Notes under the pieces: generated by a model
What the model was told of the DNA's origin: nothing
Seen by the model: only the letters and a program-made list of their open reading frames with translations
The model's database searches: none
Assembly: GCA_903813345.2 (NCBI GenBank)
Contig: CAIIXF020000008.1
Coordinates: 16,352,822-16,416,821, forward strand
Direction: 5' to 3'
DNA from: Owenia fusiformis
Lineage: Eukaryota > Annelida > Polychaeta > Sabellida > Oweniidae
DNA length: 64,000 nt
Part shown: positions 1 to 10,100 of the stretch, in pieces
Position numbering within the stretch: the stretch's first letter is position 1
How the letters are laid out: each line of letters opens with the position of its first letter
Made by a program: the position numbers and the translations under genes

Positions 1-3000
1 CAATGTTTCAAATGCCAGTCTTTTGGACATTATTCAGCAGATTGTTCCTCAGCCAAAACAGTTAACAAGTGTACAAAATGCCTTAATCTGGGTCACACAG
101 CAGCTGAATGCAGAACAGATACAACCAAACGATGTGAAAACTGCAAGATTTTTGGTCACGAAACAAGTTATTGTAAGAAAGGAAAGAAGGGATATCTCTG
201 CAAGTCTAAGAATGACATATTCTCTCAATACAACAGGAGTAGAGATGGTACAGTACAAGGCCTGATGAACAACAAGAAAGTTAAACTCCTTATTGATACA
301 GGAAGCTGTAAGACAATAGTACACAAGGACCTAGTAGAACCAGATCAAGTATTATCTGATGATGAAATCACAATGACATGTGTACATGGTGATCACAAGT
401 CTTATCCCACTACCAATGTGACATTTTCCATTGGTGATGAGACATTCCATGTTGATGCAGTGGTTTCAGACTCAGTACCAACACAAGTTCTTCTGGGACA
501 AGATGTGCTAAGGCAACTTGATAAAGAAAAGATGGATAAATACATCTACAAGAAACCAACAAATAGTTCATATGTAACAACACGCCAACAATGGAAAGAA
601 CAGCTACAAGAAGAATATGAAGACAAACTCTTAGATGAATGTTCTAATGTGAAATTAACACCAGCTAAGAAAGATAACACCACAATGAATCTCCACGATG
701 ACAATAGTGAAGATGATACACAAGATGCAGTGCAAACTGAACACAATGACTCTGATGATGTTAAAGCAGCACAAACTCAACACAGTGATAATGAAACTGA
801 TATTGATGATGCTGATACAAGTGAATTTGAAGTTGATGAACTACCTTTCAAATTTGATGATACAATGTTTTTAAGAAGAAAGGCTGACAAGATAAAGAAG
901 ACCAGAAGACAAAGAAGAAGCGAAAGAATGAAGCTTCAATCCAAAGAAAAAGAACAAGAACTTGGGACAATAGATGTAGACTGTCTGAAAGAAATGCAGA
1001 ATACAGATCCCACTTTGAAGGATGTTAGGAAGAAAATACTGGACTCTACAGATACTAACAGGGACATGCCATATTTCATAAGGAAAGATGGTTTGATATA
1101 TAGAATATCAAAGACTCCCTTAGATGAACAACTGGAACAGATAGTCATACCGAAGGGTTGCAGGAAACAGATCCTAGATGTGGCACATAGTATTCCATTG
1201 GCTGGACATTTAGGAATGCAGAAGACAACCAACAGAATTACAAGAAGATTCTTCTGGCCGGGAATTCATAAAGACATTACTAATTATTGCAAGTCATGCG
1301 ATAAATGTCAACTCATTGCCAAGAAGAAAACCATGGACAGAGCTCCACTTATTCCATTGCCTGTAATAACAGAGCCATTCAAGAAAATTGCCATGGATGT
1401 GATAGGCCCACTGGTACGCTCTATCAAAGGAAACAAATACATTTTATGTATTGGAGACTACGGAACAAGATATCCGGAAGCTGTACCGATGAGAAACACA
1501 GATGCTAAAAGAATCGCTACAGAGCTGATGACTTTGTTCTCCAGAGTTGGAATTGCTGAAGTAATACTTACAGACCAAGGTACAAACTTCATGTCAAAGA
1601 CCTTGAAGGAAGTCTACAGGTTACTAGGCATAACTGGAGTTACAAGTACACCATACCATCAGCAGACTGACGGCCAAGTGGAAAAGTTTAATGGCACCCT
1701 GATTAACATGTTACGCAAGTTTGTAGCAGATGAGCCAAAACTTTGGGATGTGTATCTTCCTTATGTATTATTTGCATACCGGGAAGTACCCAACAGTTCA
1801 ACGGGATTCTCTCCATTCGAACTCCTTTATGGACGAGATGTTAGAGGACCATTGGACATATTGAAGGAAAACTGGGTTGCAAAAGAAGATACTCCACCAA
1901 CAGTTGTTGAATATGTAGTTAAAATGAGAGAGAAGCTGGACTCTTTGCATAAATTAGCAGAAACTAACGCAGCAGAAGCGAAGACCAAACAGAAGAAATA
2001 CTATGATGAGAAGAGCAGGGAAACTACGTTCAAACCAGGAGATGATGTCCTTCTATTACTGCCTACAAGTGAAAACAAACTTGAGATGAGATGGAATGGA
2101 CCTTACAAAGTGAAACAACGCCATGGAAAAGTAAACTACGAAGTTGAAGTTGGCAACAAGACTAAGATTTATCATATCAACCTTCTTAGAAAATACACAG
2201 ACAGAGAAGAATATTGCTTCATGATGACAGAAGATGAAGATGACAGCGATATTGAAGACGTCATGGTCATATCAACAAAACCAGATGTCCAGATCAAGAA
2301 ATATGACTTGAATGCTGAGATGACAGCCAATCAAAATCAACAAATGAAATCTCTGTTAGATGATTTCAATGATGTTCTCTCCAATGAACCTGGAAGAACA
2401 GACCTGATAAGACACCATGTTGACACGGGACAAGAGAAACCACATCGTCAACCAAGCTACAGAATCCCTCAAAGTCATCTAAAAACAGTGAAAGAAGAAT
2501 TGGATTCTATGCTGAAAGATGGTATAATTGAACCTTCTACAAGTGAATGGATATCAAATGTTGTCTTGATTCCAAAGAAAGACAATACAATTAGATTTTG
2601 TATTGACTTTCGGTACCTCAACAGTGTATCAAAATTTGATCACTACCTTATGCCAAGAATAGATGACATTATAGACAAGCTTCAGAAAGCAAAGTGGATT
2701 ACAGTTGTTGATCTTTGCAGAGGATTTTGGCAGATACTCCTTACAGAAGAGTCGAGAGACAAATGTGCTTTTCGTACACCCTGGGGAATTTTCCAATTCA
2801 TAGTGATGCCGTTTGGTCTCCATGGAGCCCCAGCAACCTTTCAAAGGATGGTAGATGAACTACTTAGAGGTGCAGAAGATTACATTGCAGCATATCTCGA
2901 TGACATCATCATCTTCAGTGAAACATTCCAAGATCATCTTACCCATGTGGAAGACTTGATGAAAAGATTAAGAGAACATCATTTGACAGCAAAGCCTGCA

Positions 3001-3693
3001 AAATGCCAATTTGGATACCATGAAGTTGTGTATTGTGGACACAAAGTTGGCAAAGGAAGAGTAACACTAAAACCAAGTGCTATAGAAGCTATACAGAAGT
3101 TTGAAAGACCAGAAACAAAGTCCTTACTCAAGACATACCTGGGAATGACAGGATACTATAGACGCTTTGTTGAAGATTATGCTACAAAGGCCTACCCTTT
3201 AACAGAACTGACAAGAAGACAGATTCCTAAGAAGATACCATGGGATGACAAAGCAGAACATTCATTCCAAATTCTGAAGAAAGAGTTGTGTGAACACCCT
3301 ATCCTAAGAACCCCAGACTTCAACTTGCAATTCATTGTGATGACAGATGCATCTGACTATGGTATAAGTGGAATCTTATGTCAAACATTTGATGATGGAG
3401 AACATCCTGTGATATACCTTAGCAGAAAGATGATGCCAAGAGAACGGAACTATGCTGTTATTGAAAAGGAATGCCTCGCAATGAAATGGGCCATTGAACA
3501 GCTGAGCTATTACCTGTTAGGAAGGGAATTTGTAGTTGTTACAGATCACAACCCTCTTGTTTGGTTGAAGAACATGGAAAACACTAACCCTAGACTCATG
3601 AGATGGTCTTTGTCACTGCAACAATACAGATTTACAGTGATACACAGGGCAGGTCGATACAACCAAAATGCAGATGCATTATCACGATTATGA
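1..3693 (+). CDS. gag(NC)-pol open frame: knuckles, PR, IN, RT, RNase H
   Basis: One open frame runs from the window start to a stop at 3693. Three CCHC knuckles of the form CX2CX4HX4C fill about 4-170 (for example CFKCQSFGHYSADC). The protease DTG lies near 295-303. The HHCC domain lies at about 1186-1318. The integrase core covers about 1370-1840, with its acidic residues in DVIGPL, TDQGTNF and VEKFNG. A GPY/F-type module lies at about 2030-2210. Reverse transcriptase covers about 2440-3050, with the YLDD catalytic box near 2896. RNase H (TDASDYG, and DHNPLVWL in its C-terminal half) runs to the stop. Nucleocapsid and pol share one frame with no shift between them. This is a fossil-type mobile element gene, not a host gene. 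Confidence 0.93.
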   Translation, partial: QCFKCQSFGHYSADCSSAKTVNKCTKCLNLGHTAAECRTDTTKRCENCKIFGHETSYCKKGKKGYLCKSKNDIFSQYNRSRDGTVQGLMNNKKVKLLIDTGSCKTIVHKDLVEPDQVLSDDEITMTCVHGDHKSYPTTNVTFSIGDETFHVDAVVSDSVPTQVLLGQDVLRQLDKEKMDKYIYKKPTNSSYVTTRQQWKEQLQEEYEDKLLDECSNVKLTPAKKDNTTMNLHDDNSEDDTQDAVQTEHNDSDDVKAAQTQHSDNETDIDDADTSEFEVDELPFKFDDTMFLRRKADKIKKTRRQRRSERMKLQSKEKEQELGTIDVDCLKEMQNTDPTLKDVRKKILDSTDTNRDMPYFIRKDGLIYRISKTPLDEQLEQIVIPKGCRKQILDVAHSIPLAGHLGMQKTTNRITRRFFWPGIHKDITNYCKSCDKCQLIAKKKTMDRAPLIPLPVITEPFKKIAMDVIGPLVRSIKGNKYILCIGDYGTRYPEAVPMRNTDAKRIATELMTLFSRVGIAEVILTDQGTNFMSKTLKEVYRLLGITGVTSTPYHQQTDGQVEKFNGTLINMLRKFVADEPKLWDVYLPYVLFAYREVPNSSTGFSPFELLYGRDVRGPLDILKENWVAKEDTPPTVVEYVVKMREKLDSLHKLAETNAAEAKTKQKKYYDEKSRETTFKPGDDVLLLLPTSENKLEMRWNGPYKVKQRHGKVNYEVEVGNKTKIYHINLLRKYTDREEYCFMMTEDEDDSDIEDVMVISTKPDVQIKKYDLNAEMTANQNQQMKSLLDDFNDVLSNEPGRTDLIRHHVDTGQEKPHRQPSYRIPQSHLKTVKEELDSMLKDGIIEPSTSEWISNVVLIPKKDNTIRFCIDFRYLNSVSKFDHYLMPRIDDIIDKLQKAKWITVVDLCRGFWQILLTEESRDKCAFRTPWGIFQFIVMPFGLHGAPATFQRMVDELLRGAEDYIAAYLDDIIIFSETFQDHLTHVEDLMKRLREHHLTAKPAKCQFGYHEVVYCGHKVGKGRVTLKPSAIEAIQKFERPETKSLLKTYLGMTGYYRRFVEDYATKAYPLTELTRRQIPKKIPWDDKAEHSFQILKKELCEHPILRTPDFNLQFIVMTDASDYGISGILCQTFDDGEHPVIYLSRKMMPRERNYAVIEKECLAMKWAIEQLSYYLLGREFVVVTDHNPLVWLKNMENTNPRLMRWSLSLQQYRFTVIHRAGRYNQNADALSRL

Positions 3694-3997
3694 ATCTATT
3701 AAAACAGACATTAGTGAGAATAAAAGAAGTAGACATGAGGAAAAGTACAATTCTATGCATTCAAAGACATTTCATAGAAACACAATTGTAAAAAGTGCAT
3801 AATTGAGGACATTTGAAATTTGAAGAAAGTGATCCTTAATTAGTGAAAGTTTTAATTTTTGGGAAAAGCAATCCCTGAGAATTAGTTAAATGGACAACTT
3901 TTTTTTAACTTTTGGGGACAATCCATCCCTTAAAGAAGAAAGTCATATCAGATGTGACTGTTTTATGGAAAACGATAGAAAAAGACCAAAAACAGTC

Positions 3998-4014
3998 AAA
4001 AGAAAGGGGGAAGA
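3998..4014 (+). other. polypurine tract
   Basis: An all-purine run with five consecutive G lies directly before the TG that opens the LTR. This is the expected place and composition of the plus-strand primer of an LTR retroelement. Confidence 0.8.
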
Positions 4015-4365
4015 TGTAATGTATATGGAACTAAAAGTTTTAAAGTTGATCAAAAGATGGCACTAGAGTATACTAAACTAGACTCAAAACTGAAAAGTGC
4101 AATCAGAGAAGCCAATTATGTTTTTGAAAAGAACAGTTAGTTCACAAAGAGAAGTCAAAGCATCCAGATGTAAATATTATGTGAAGATGTAAAATAAGAA
4201 ATAAGAACATAACGTTATACAAATGATCCAAGAACCAAATAAGAGACCGAAATAAGCGACAACTGTCAGACCTAGCAACAGCATCAAAGGGGCCCCTCGT
4301 CATAACGTCCAGAACCCAAGATAGGTGCGACAAGGTAGTATAAACAAGATAATAACAACATTACA
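4015..4365 (+). repeat. 3' LTR, 351 bp
   Basis: The LTR begins TGTAATG directly after the polypurine tract and ends CATTACA, a perfect 7-bp terminal inverted repeat of TG...CA type. The 5' partner and the target-site duplication lie outside the window, so the boundaries rest on the polypurine tract and the inverted ends. Confidence 0.82.
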
Positions 4366-4495
4366 TACCCCCATGAATGTGGGGGTGATTTGCCTTTTTC
4401 TTATTTTTGACATTTAGTGATTGCAAAATTGAGGTTTACCTTATCAAAGTCAATAATTTAAATAAAAGCAAACCGAACCCACATTTATGGGGGTA
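4366..4495. mobile_element. MITE, 126 bp, flanked by TA
   Basis: Imperfect inverted ends of about 30 bp start CCCCCATGAATGTGGG on the left and CCCCCATAAATGTGGG on the right. Each is bordered by TA (4366-4367 and 4494-4495). TA duplication points to a Tc1/mariner-type transposase acting in trans. The left end touches the retroelement LTR, so the retroelement seems to have inserted at or next to the MITE edge. Confidence 0.75.
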
Positions 4496-4869
4496 ATTAC
4501 ACCATCCCCCTGAAGGACAACATCCCATTGTAACTGATTCACATGGGCAAATTCCATATCTGACACCATCGAATGACCCTGGGTATGCTCGTCTGTGAGG
4601 TTCTAGTGTAATAAGTCAGATATACAGTGCTGAATTGATAAGTCGTATATTTGGCATACTTTCATGAATTTTAACATTTAATGCCCCCAAACTGCAGAAA
4701 AATATACACCGTAAGTCATATTTACCAAAATGAGTGTCTCCAAGGCTTCAATTACCAGTGTAAGGGTAATCTACGCCAGGTTTGTTTATTGTGGTTAGCT
4801 TCTAATGGTAGGTGCTCAGGAGCAAATAATTCATGTGTGCAAAATAATCAAATAATCTGATTGGTTTTA

Positions 4870-5000
4870 ACTTTAGTGCGCATGCGCATGGTGTGTGCCA
4901 TGTTATTTCTAGTGATTTTGCTTCGTTCCATGGAGTTTGAGTTTCAGTGTAACTTCCGCAAAAATGGCGGACCAATGACAGAATTAAGAGGTAAAATCAC
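4870..5000 (+). promoter_or_regulatory. Candidate promoter / first exon with NRF1 and YY1 motifs
   Basis: A perfect NRF1 palindrome TGCGCATGCGCA lies at 4877-4888. AAAATGGCGGACC, a YY1-type motif in the sense orientation typical just downstream of start sites, lies at 4961-4973. A potential splice donor (AG|GTAAAA) follows at 4991. Together these suggest a + strand start site. It could be a distal first exon of PAXX or the start of another transcript. No downstream coding match was found for it. Confidence 0.45.
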
Positions 5001-5154
5001 TTCGAAATTTAGAGAACTAGCAAATATAATAGCAAAACTTTATTTGTGCATTATATCCATCAGATGAGAGTCTCAGGGGTATATGGGCAAATCCATTTTG
5101 GTAGGAGCACTCTGTTTAGTTTGAAAACTCATCCTTTATTATTGTGTATCGGCA

Positions 5155-5265
5155 CTAAAATTCAATGTCCCTTGCGGGAATTTAACCCAGGACGCTCCGC
5201 TCCAGTCTGACGCTCTACCGCTAGAGTCAGAGGGAATAGCCACTACAGCTAGGCTGTAGCAGCGA
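5155..5265 (-). repeat. Degenerate tRNA-derived SINE head
   Basis: On the - strand this reads like a tRNA: an A-box-like stretch (TCTAGCGGTAGAGCGTCAGA) is followed by a B-box-like stretch (GGGTTAAATTCCCGC). The acceptor and anticodon stems do not pair well, so it is more likely a SINE remnant than a working tRNA gene. Confidence 0.5.
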
Positions 5266-5569
5266 ATTTCTATCAAGGGTTAACACAGAAGCATTCAAAT
5301 AATTATATGTTTTTACTAGATGTGGGAAACTGAGCTGCCAAACTTTGTCTTTTTGACATTTCTTGACATTTGTTTTTGAAAAAAAGATTCACTCACTTTT
5401 AAACTGGTTTTGCACAAAATTACACGCTTGAAACCAAATTATTGCTGCACATATTTGTTTTCTATATGTTTGAACGACGTATCAACCTTATTATATACAA
5501 GATTAACTTGGTTTACTTACCTAAATCATATGAAGAAGACTACTTCAATAAAATTCACACGTCAACAAA

Positions 5570-5640
5570 CAAGGCTTCCGGTCATAATGCGCATGCGCAA
5601 AAATCCCGGAAGTAATCATTTCTAAAATTGAAAAGTAAAC
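5570..5640 (+). promoter_or_regulatory. PAXX proximal promoter (ETS-NRF1-ETS)
   Basis: The block contains CTTCCGG (5575-5581), the perfect NRF1 palindrome TGCGCATGCGCA (5588-5599) and CCGGAAGT (5606-5613). That is two ETS/GABP-type sites flanking an NRF1 site, about 100 bp before the start codon. This is the usual make-up of a TATA-less housekeeping promoter. Confidence 0.7.
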
Positions 5641-5713
5641 AAATTTTACATTTTATCTGCTTTATCGTAATCGATGCATGTGATACAAAGATATTAAAAG
5701 CGACAATATAGAA

Positions 5714-5952
5714 ATGTCAAGTTTCCACCAGAAAATCAAGGATCAGAAGCTTGATAGCCTACACAAAGTCATTGATAATGGCACAAACAAATATCTATTT
5801 TTCACAAAATTCCTTGACCAGCATCAATCTTGGATTCTTTGTGTTAGTGATGGCATAGAACTATGGAGACTTGAAGTTGATGATCAGGAGCTTGATACTA
5901 GAAGAGATGTTTTGGAACTCTCATCGATTGATTCTTACCTGACTAAATTCAG
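5714..5952 (+). CDS. PAXX: PAXX exon 1
   Basis: This exon encodes residues 1-79 and two bases of codon 80, ending at a GTAAGA donor. The ATG chosen is the first in frame after the ETS/NRF1 promoter and gives an N-terminus (MSSFHQK) of the expected length for the head domain. Confidence 0.85.
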
Positions 5953-7042
5953 GTAAGACAAAGCTGACGAGCATAGCGCCCCTTAAAAGTCTTGTGTTTC
6001 GTACACCGCTATATCCTTGCCAGTTAGTTTCCTTGTAGTTTTTGTTATTCACTTTATGCTTTGTATTGTACTTTATCAATCGTTATGCTGGGCTGATCAG
6101 AGCATAGTGAGCGCCATCTAGCTGGATTTGTAGAAAAAAACCGGGTACCTAGTAAATCCTACATGCTGGGTTCAAACTTTGTACCCGGTCGAAAAAAAAC
6201 CAGGTACCCCAAAAAATGAAAACTACGAATAAATAACATATATCATTAGAAAAGGTGTAAGATTTGTTTTGAATTTACTAAAATGAATGTTACTTCCTTC
6301 AAAATTGAGCTAGAAGCTTCAAATAAAAAGCATTTTAAGGCTCTTTTCTTCCTCTATCATCATGGTCATATTTTCATTGGTTATGGAGGGGGGGGGGTGC
6401 GTTCATACCATTGCACCCCCTCCTGGCTACGCCTATGACATTGTAAGACGATTTGAAAAACATGACAAATCAATCTTACTCTATTTTCAATAGTTCGTAT
6501 GTTGGTATGTGAACTGTTTTGATTATGATTTAAATCTGTAAATAGCATTCGTAGGATATTAGCTATCAGAATTGTCGTAGAAGTTAACTCATTGATGAAA
6601 TTCTTTTTTGAGTTTTTTCACCTTTGACTTTTTTTATTTCAGAACGGCATACCAGTCAGGGGACATACAGATTTCTCAGCAAGGGTTCAGTGTCAGCCTC
6701 ACTATTGGACAGGGAGCAAAATCATTTGATTTTAAACTGTATGAAGCCAAAGCTGCTGAAAAGAAATTAGACGTTCAAGATATTTTATTTCGACTTGCTG
6801 AAGTCTCAATTGATCTTGATAAGAAATTAACTCAAGCTGAAAAAACTATAGACACATTAAGATCAGAACAAGGAAAAAACAGCAGTAAACATACAGGTTA
6901 TTTCGCTGATCAGGAAAAGGATGTTGTGTCAAAAACTAAAGTCCGTCCTCGTCAAGTTGGGATGAGTGTGATAAACCCAAGCAGTAAGAAAAGAAAGGTT
7001 GCACAGGGAATGGTATTTGAAGATAGTGATGAGGATCAATAA
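5714..7042 (+). CDS. PAXX: PAXX-like NHEJ factor (two exons)
   Basis: PAXX is a paralogue of XRCC4 and XLF that binds Ku at DNA double-strand breaks and stabilises the non-homologous end-joining complex in the nucleus. The coding exons are 5714-5952 and 6643-7042. The intron starts GTAAGA and ends TTTCAG, and codon AG|A spans the junction, giving 212 residues (human PAXX has 204). Residues 1-110 look like the beta-rich head domain. About 112-155 is a charged helical stretch fitting the XRCC4-family coiled coil. The C-terminal tail at 189-207 (SVINPSSKKRK, then MVF and acidic residues) matches the human PAXX Ku-binding tail, which has SLINP, a basic KSKK stretch and V-D-F. KKRK could also serve as a nuclear localisation signal. 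AATAAA poly(A) signals follow at 7076 and 7182. XRCC4 or XLF are the alternatives, but length and tail favour PAXX. Confidence 0.85.
5953..6642 (+). other. PAXX intron
   Basis: The intron is 690 bp. It contains a small inverted repeat, ACCGGGTAC and GTACCCGGT about 33 bases apart near 6140-6190, and a G9 run near 6390. No conserved coding segment was seen. Confidence 0.8.
6643..7042 (+). CDS. PAXX: PAXX exon 2
   Basis: The acceptor follows a long pyrimidine run. The exon encodes the rest of the head, the coiled coil and the Ku-binding tail, and ends in TAA at 7040-7042. Confidence 0.86.
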
Positions 7043-7075
7043 AATCTGTAAACCTGCTTAGTTAAACAAGCAAAG

Positions 7076-7187
7076 AATAAAAGTAAATACAAAAAACCAA
7101 GCCTAACTTAAGCCCATTCGTAAAAGTGTGTCATATAGTTAAAGTGACTCTATCTGTCTATCTTTCAGTGTTCTTTAGGAAAATAAA
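7076..7187 (+). terminator. PAXX polyadenylation signals
   Basis: AATAAA occurs at 7076-7081 and again at 7182-7187, 34 and 140 bp after the stop codon. Either could direct cleavage. Confidence 0.6.
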
Positions 7188-7189
7188 TA

Positions 7190-10100
7190 CTTTCATCCCC
7201 CCTGTACATTTCCAATCATATTTTAAGTAATTCCATAAACCATAAGGAGACTATTGGAACTTAAATAGATTCAAAAGCATTTTTAATCTTTTTTTTATGT
7301 TCAATTCTTTGTGATGCCAAAAGAAAGATGTTGAAAATATTCATATTGTGGTTTATTCATTTTAATGTAACCACCAGAAGTCCTGGCATATTTGTTATAG
7401 CCTAGTTTCCAACTTTTTTGTGGACACTATTCAGTGGTTGGTGTTCAGCGTCTGTAACAAATGGCGAGTGATAACATTTTGTATGTTAATGCAGTTTTGG
7501 TCTATATGTCAAACATATATGACATTTATCTATTCAATTGTAATTTAAAACATTGTGGTGAAAAGTGTGCAGGCCAAACAGTCTCTAAGTATGGTTTTTC
7601 TTGCTTTAACATTCGCGAAAGGAAGCTTTGTGGTCATTCAATTGATTGTGTAACATGTTTCCACAATTTTTGTTTCCACTTTTTTAAAATATGCATGGTG
7701 CTTCTTTAATGATGTACCCATGTTCAGATGTTATCAGTGTATTTTATTACTAAGACCAATTTTTAGAAACACTGTTGCTTGATTCAGAAACATGACACAA
7801 CATTATGTAGTGGTCTTGCTCTAGTGAACACAAAAAATGGAATTAACATGCTGATTTTGAAAAGGAAACGACTTTTAACAACAGCCATTATATCATTGCA
7901 TTCTTTGATGTACCAAAAAGTGGCATGGTTTATTGGAAAAGGTCAATTGTATTTGGTTTTCTCAGTGAATATATCATTACAATACTGTATTTGTCTTTAA
8001 TTTGACAATTTGGGGATATCAGACATATGGTCATTTATTCAATTTGGCAGTTTTTCAAGGGGATAAATCTCATATCTATTTCATTTGGCATTTTGCAAGG
8101 GATCAAACCACAAAAACACTGATTATGCATACTGTACCTGAATCCTGATAAAGTAGGATATATTTATATGACCCTCTCTCTTGACTTTGATATTGTGAAA
8201 TGTTTTGTATGTTATTTGATGCCTCAGGTTGGCCAATTGATCCTGTCGATCGAGTGTCCCTGACACTCTCCTCCTGACCCAGTTTTATTGAAAAACATTG
8301 AAAGCATCTGATGTTAGCATGGGGTCACCTATTGCACTAATACTGCACTCTCCAAATGGATCCGCTTCAGTAACAAAATGTTGGAACCTCAAAGGTATGA
8401 TTTGTCTTTTCCCTTATTTCACGAGTTGTATTTTTTCATGAGATGTATTTTTTATCACAAATGTGTCAGTATCATAAGTTTAAGACAATCTACACGTTTG
8501 CGAACACATACTTCAAAAGATGACAGAATTATCTATATAATACCTCACTAAGTACCATAGAACGAGTTAAAAGTACAGATCTTAACAAATATTTGAGGTT
8601 CCGTTTACATATCAAAAGTGATATTAGCCTATATCAATGATTCTATCATCTTCTGAACAATTTCTTCGCAAATATTTAGATTTTCTTAAACATATGATAC
8701 TAAAACCTGTTTGTGATAAAAATGTCGTGGAAATTCTGCCTAAAACTTGGGAAATAAGAAAAAAAGAAAAACAAAACTTACAGGTTCTTACATTTTAGTA
8801 ACTAGTTTGAAGAGTGCAGAACCATTGTATTGAGAGAACCCATTATTGGAATTACGAGTGTTTGCAAACAAAAGTAAAATTCTTTTTAGTACACACCATA
8901 CTTGCTGCTAGTTTGACCTCGAGAGTCCACATCCTGGTAGAATATTTAACATACATGACTTCATCTGTTTAAGGTTTTATGATTTTATTAGAACCACATA
9001 CATATAAATAATCGTTCTTTGTTTTTTTATTATAATTATACTGTATTTCTTTGAAAACAATGCTAGGTGAGTTAGATGAACAATGTACAGGACATAGTGT
9101 CTCTAAAATGTCACAATAGTTTTACTATTTCACACATATTCTCGTTCTGAATGAAATATCTAATTTGTATATCATAAATTGTAGATTTCATGCTTATTTT
9201 CACTTATTCCTTATTATTTTCTTTCTTAATCACGCTATTCCATATTTGTAAATAGCACAACCAATGTGACATTTTAATTCCACGATGTGAAGTAAAAACA
9301 CACACCGAACAGTTTACCATTATAACATCACAAACGATCAGACTTTGTTCTAAATGCATACATGAAGATATTCCAAAAATAATTCTTATTTTGATTCATG
9401 TTTTTTTGTGAATTGTACGTGCTTTGGACCTTCCATGAAATTTCAAATAAAATGTAAAGGATCTAAAACAGTTTGATCAAAATGTTAAACAAAAATGACC
9501 ATTACTGTTGTTTTTTCAAACTAAATGTAAAATCAACAAATCGATCCTACAACAAATATATTAAACAGAAATGAATAATTGTATTGATTAAACTGAAACA
9601 ATAAACAATGAAAAATATTAGAATATGGAAACAAAATACTTATATTCTGTCTTATATTTATCTAAGTGTTGATTGTAGGCAATTACTTTACATGATTCGA
9701 CTACAATTGATTACATTCTCTCTGTTCATATGACTCATAAACCCTGTATTCATTACTGTAACCATGCTTTATTCAGAGAACATTTTAATTTGGCTATTTG
9801 CAGTTTTTAATTTTGGCATTTGAGCATTTTATAAAACAAGTAAAATATCATTGATCTTTGATTTCATTATATAATAATGACAATTTTTATTAAGCAATAT
9901 TAGCATTTAAAGAAATTGTGAATATAGGAAAGTATCTCAACCTAACTTGCAAAATAGCAAAATTAAAACATGTACAGTGTTACTAAATGAAAAATATGGC
10001 TACAGTACTTGCCAGCTTGCTTATTTTGGAGACGAAACAATAACATGCTATAACGTGGTCAGGATTCATAGCTTTACTATAAAACAATTCAATGACATGT

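Larger units (their letters stand above)
1..4365 (+). mobile_element. Ty3/gypsy LTR retroelement, Gmr1-type, 5' part outside window
   Basis: The 3' portion of an LTR retroelement runs from the window edge to the end of its 3' LTR. Parts in order are three CCHC zinc knuckles of the nucleocapsid, an aspartic protease (DTG), an acidic linker, an HHCC zinc-binding domain, a DDE integrase with a GPY/F-like tail, reverse transcriptase, RNase H, a short non-coding stretch, a polypurine tract and the LTR. Integrase before reverse transcriptase is the reverse of the usual Ty3/gypsy order and is the hallmark of the Gmr1 clade. The coding part in view is open throughout, so the copy looks whole as far as it can be seen and probably inserted recently. 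The 5' LTR is not visible, so no LTR-divergence age can be given. Confidence 0.93.

Noticed and set aside
5155-5240. tRNA gene on the - strand
   Set aside because: A- and B-box-like words are present but the stems do not pair and the B box lacks the GTTC core. A SINE remnant is more likely.
7461-7709. 82-codon cysteine-containing frame after PAXX
   Set aside because: Downstream of two poly(A) signals, no family likeness, no promoter features.
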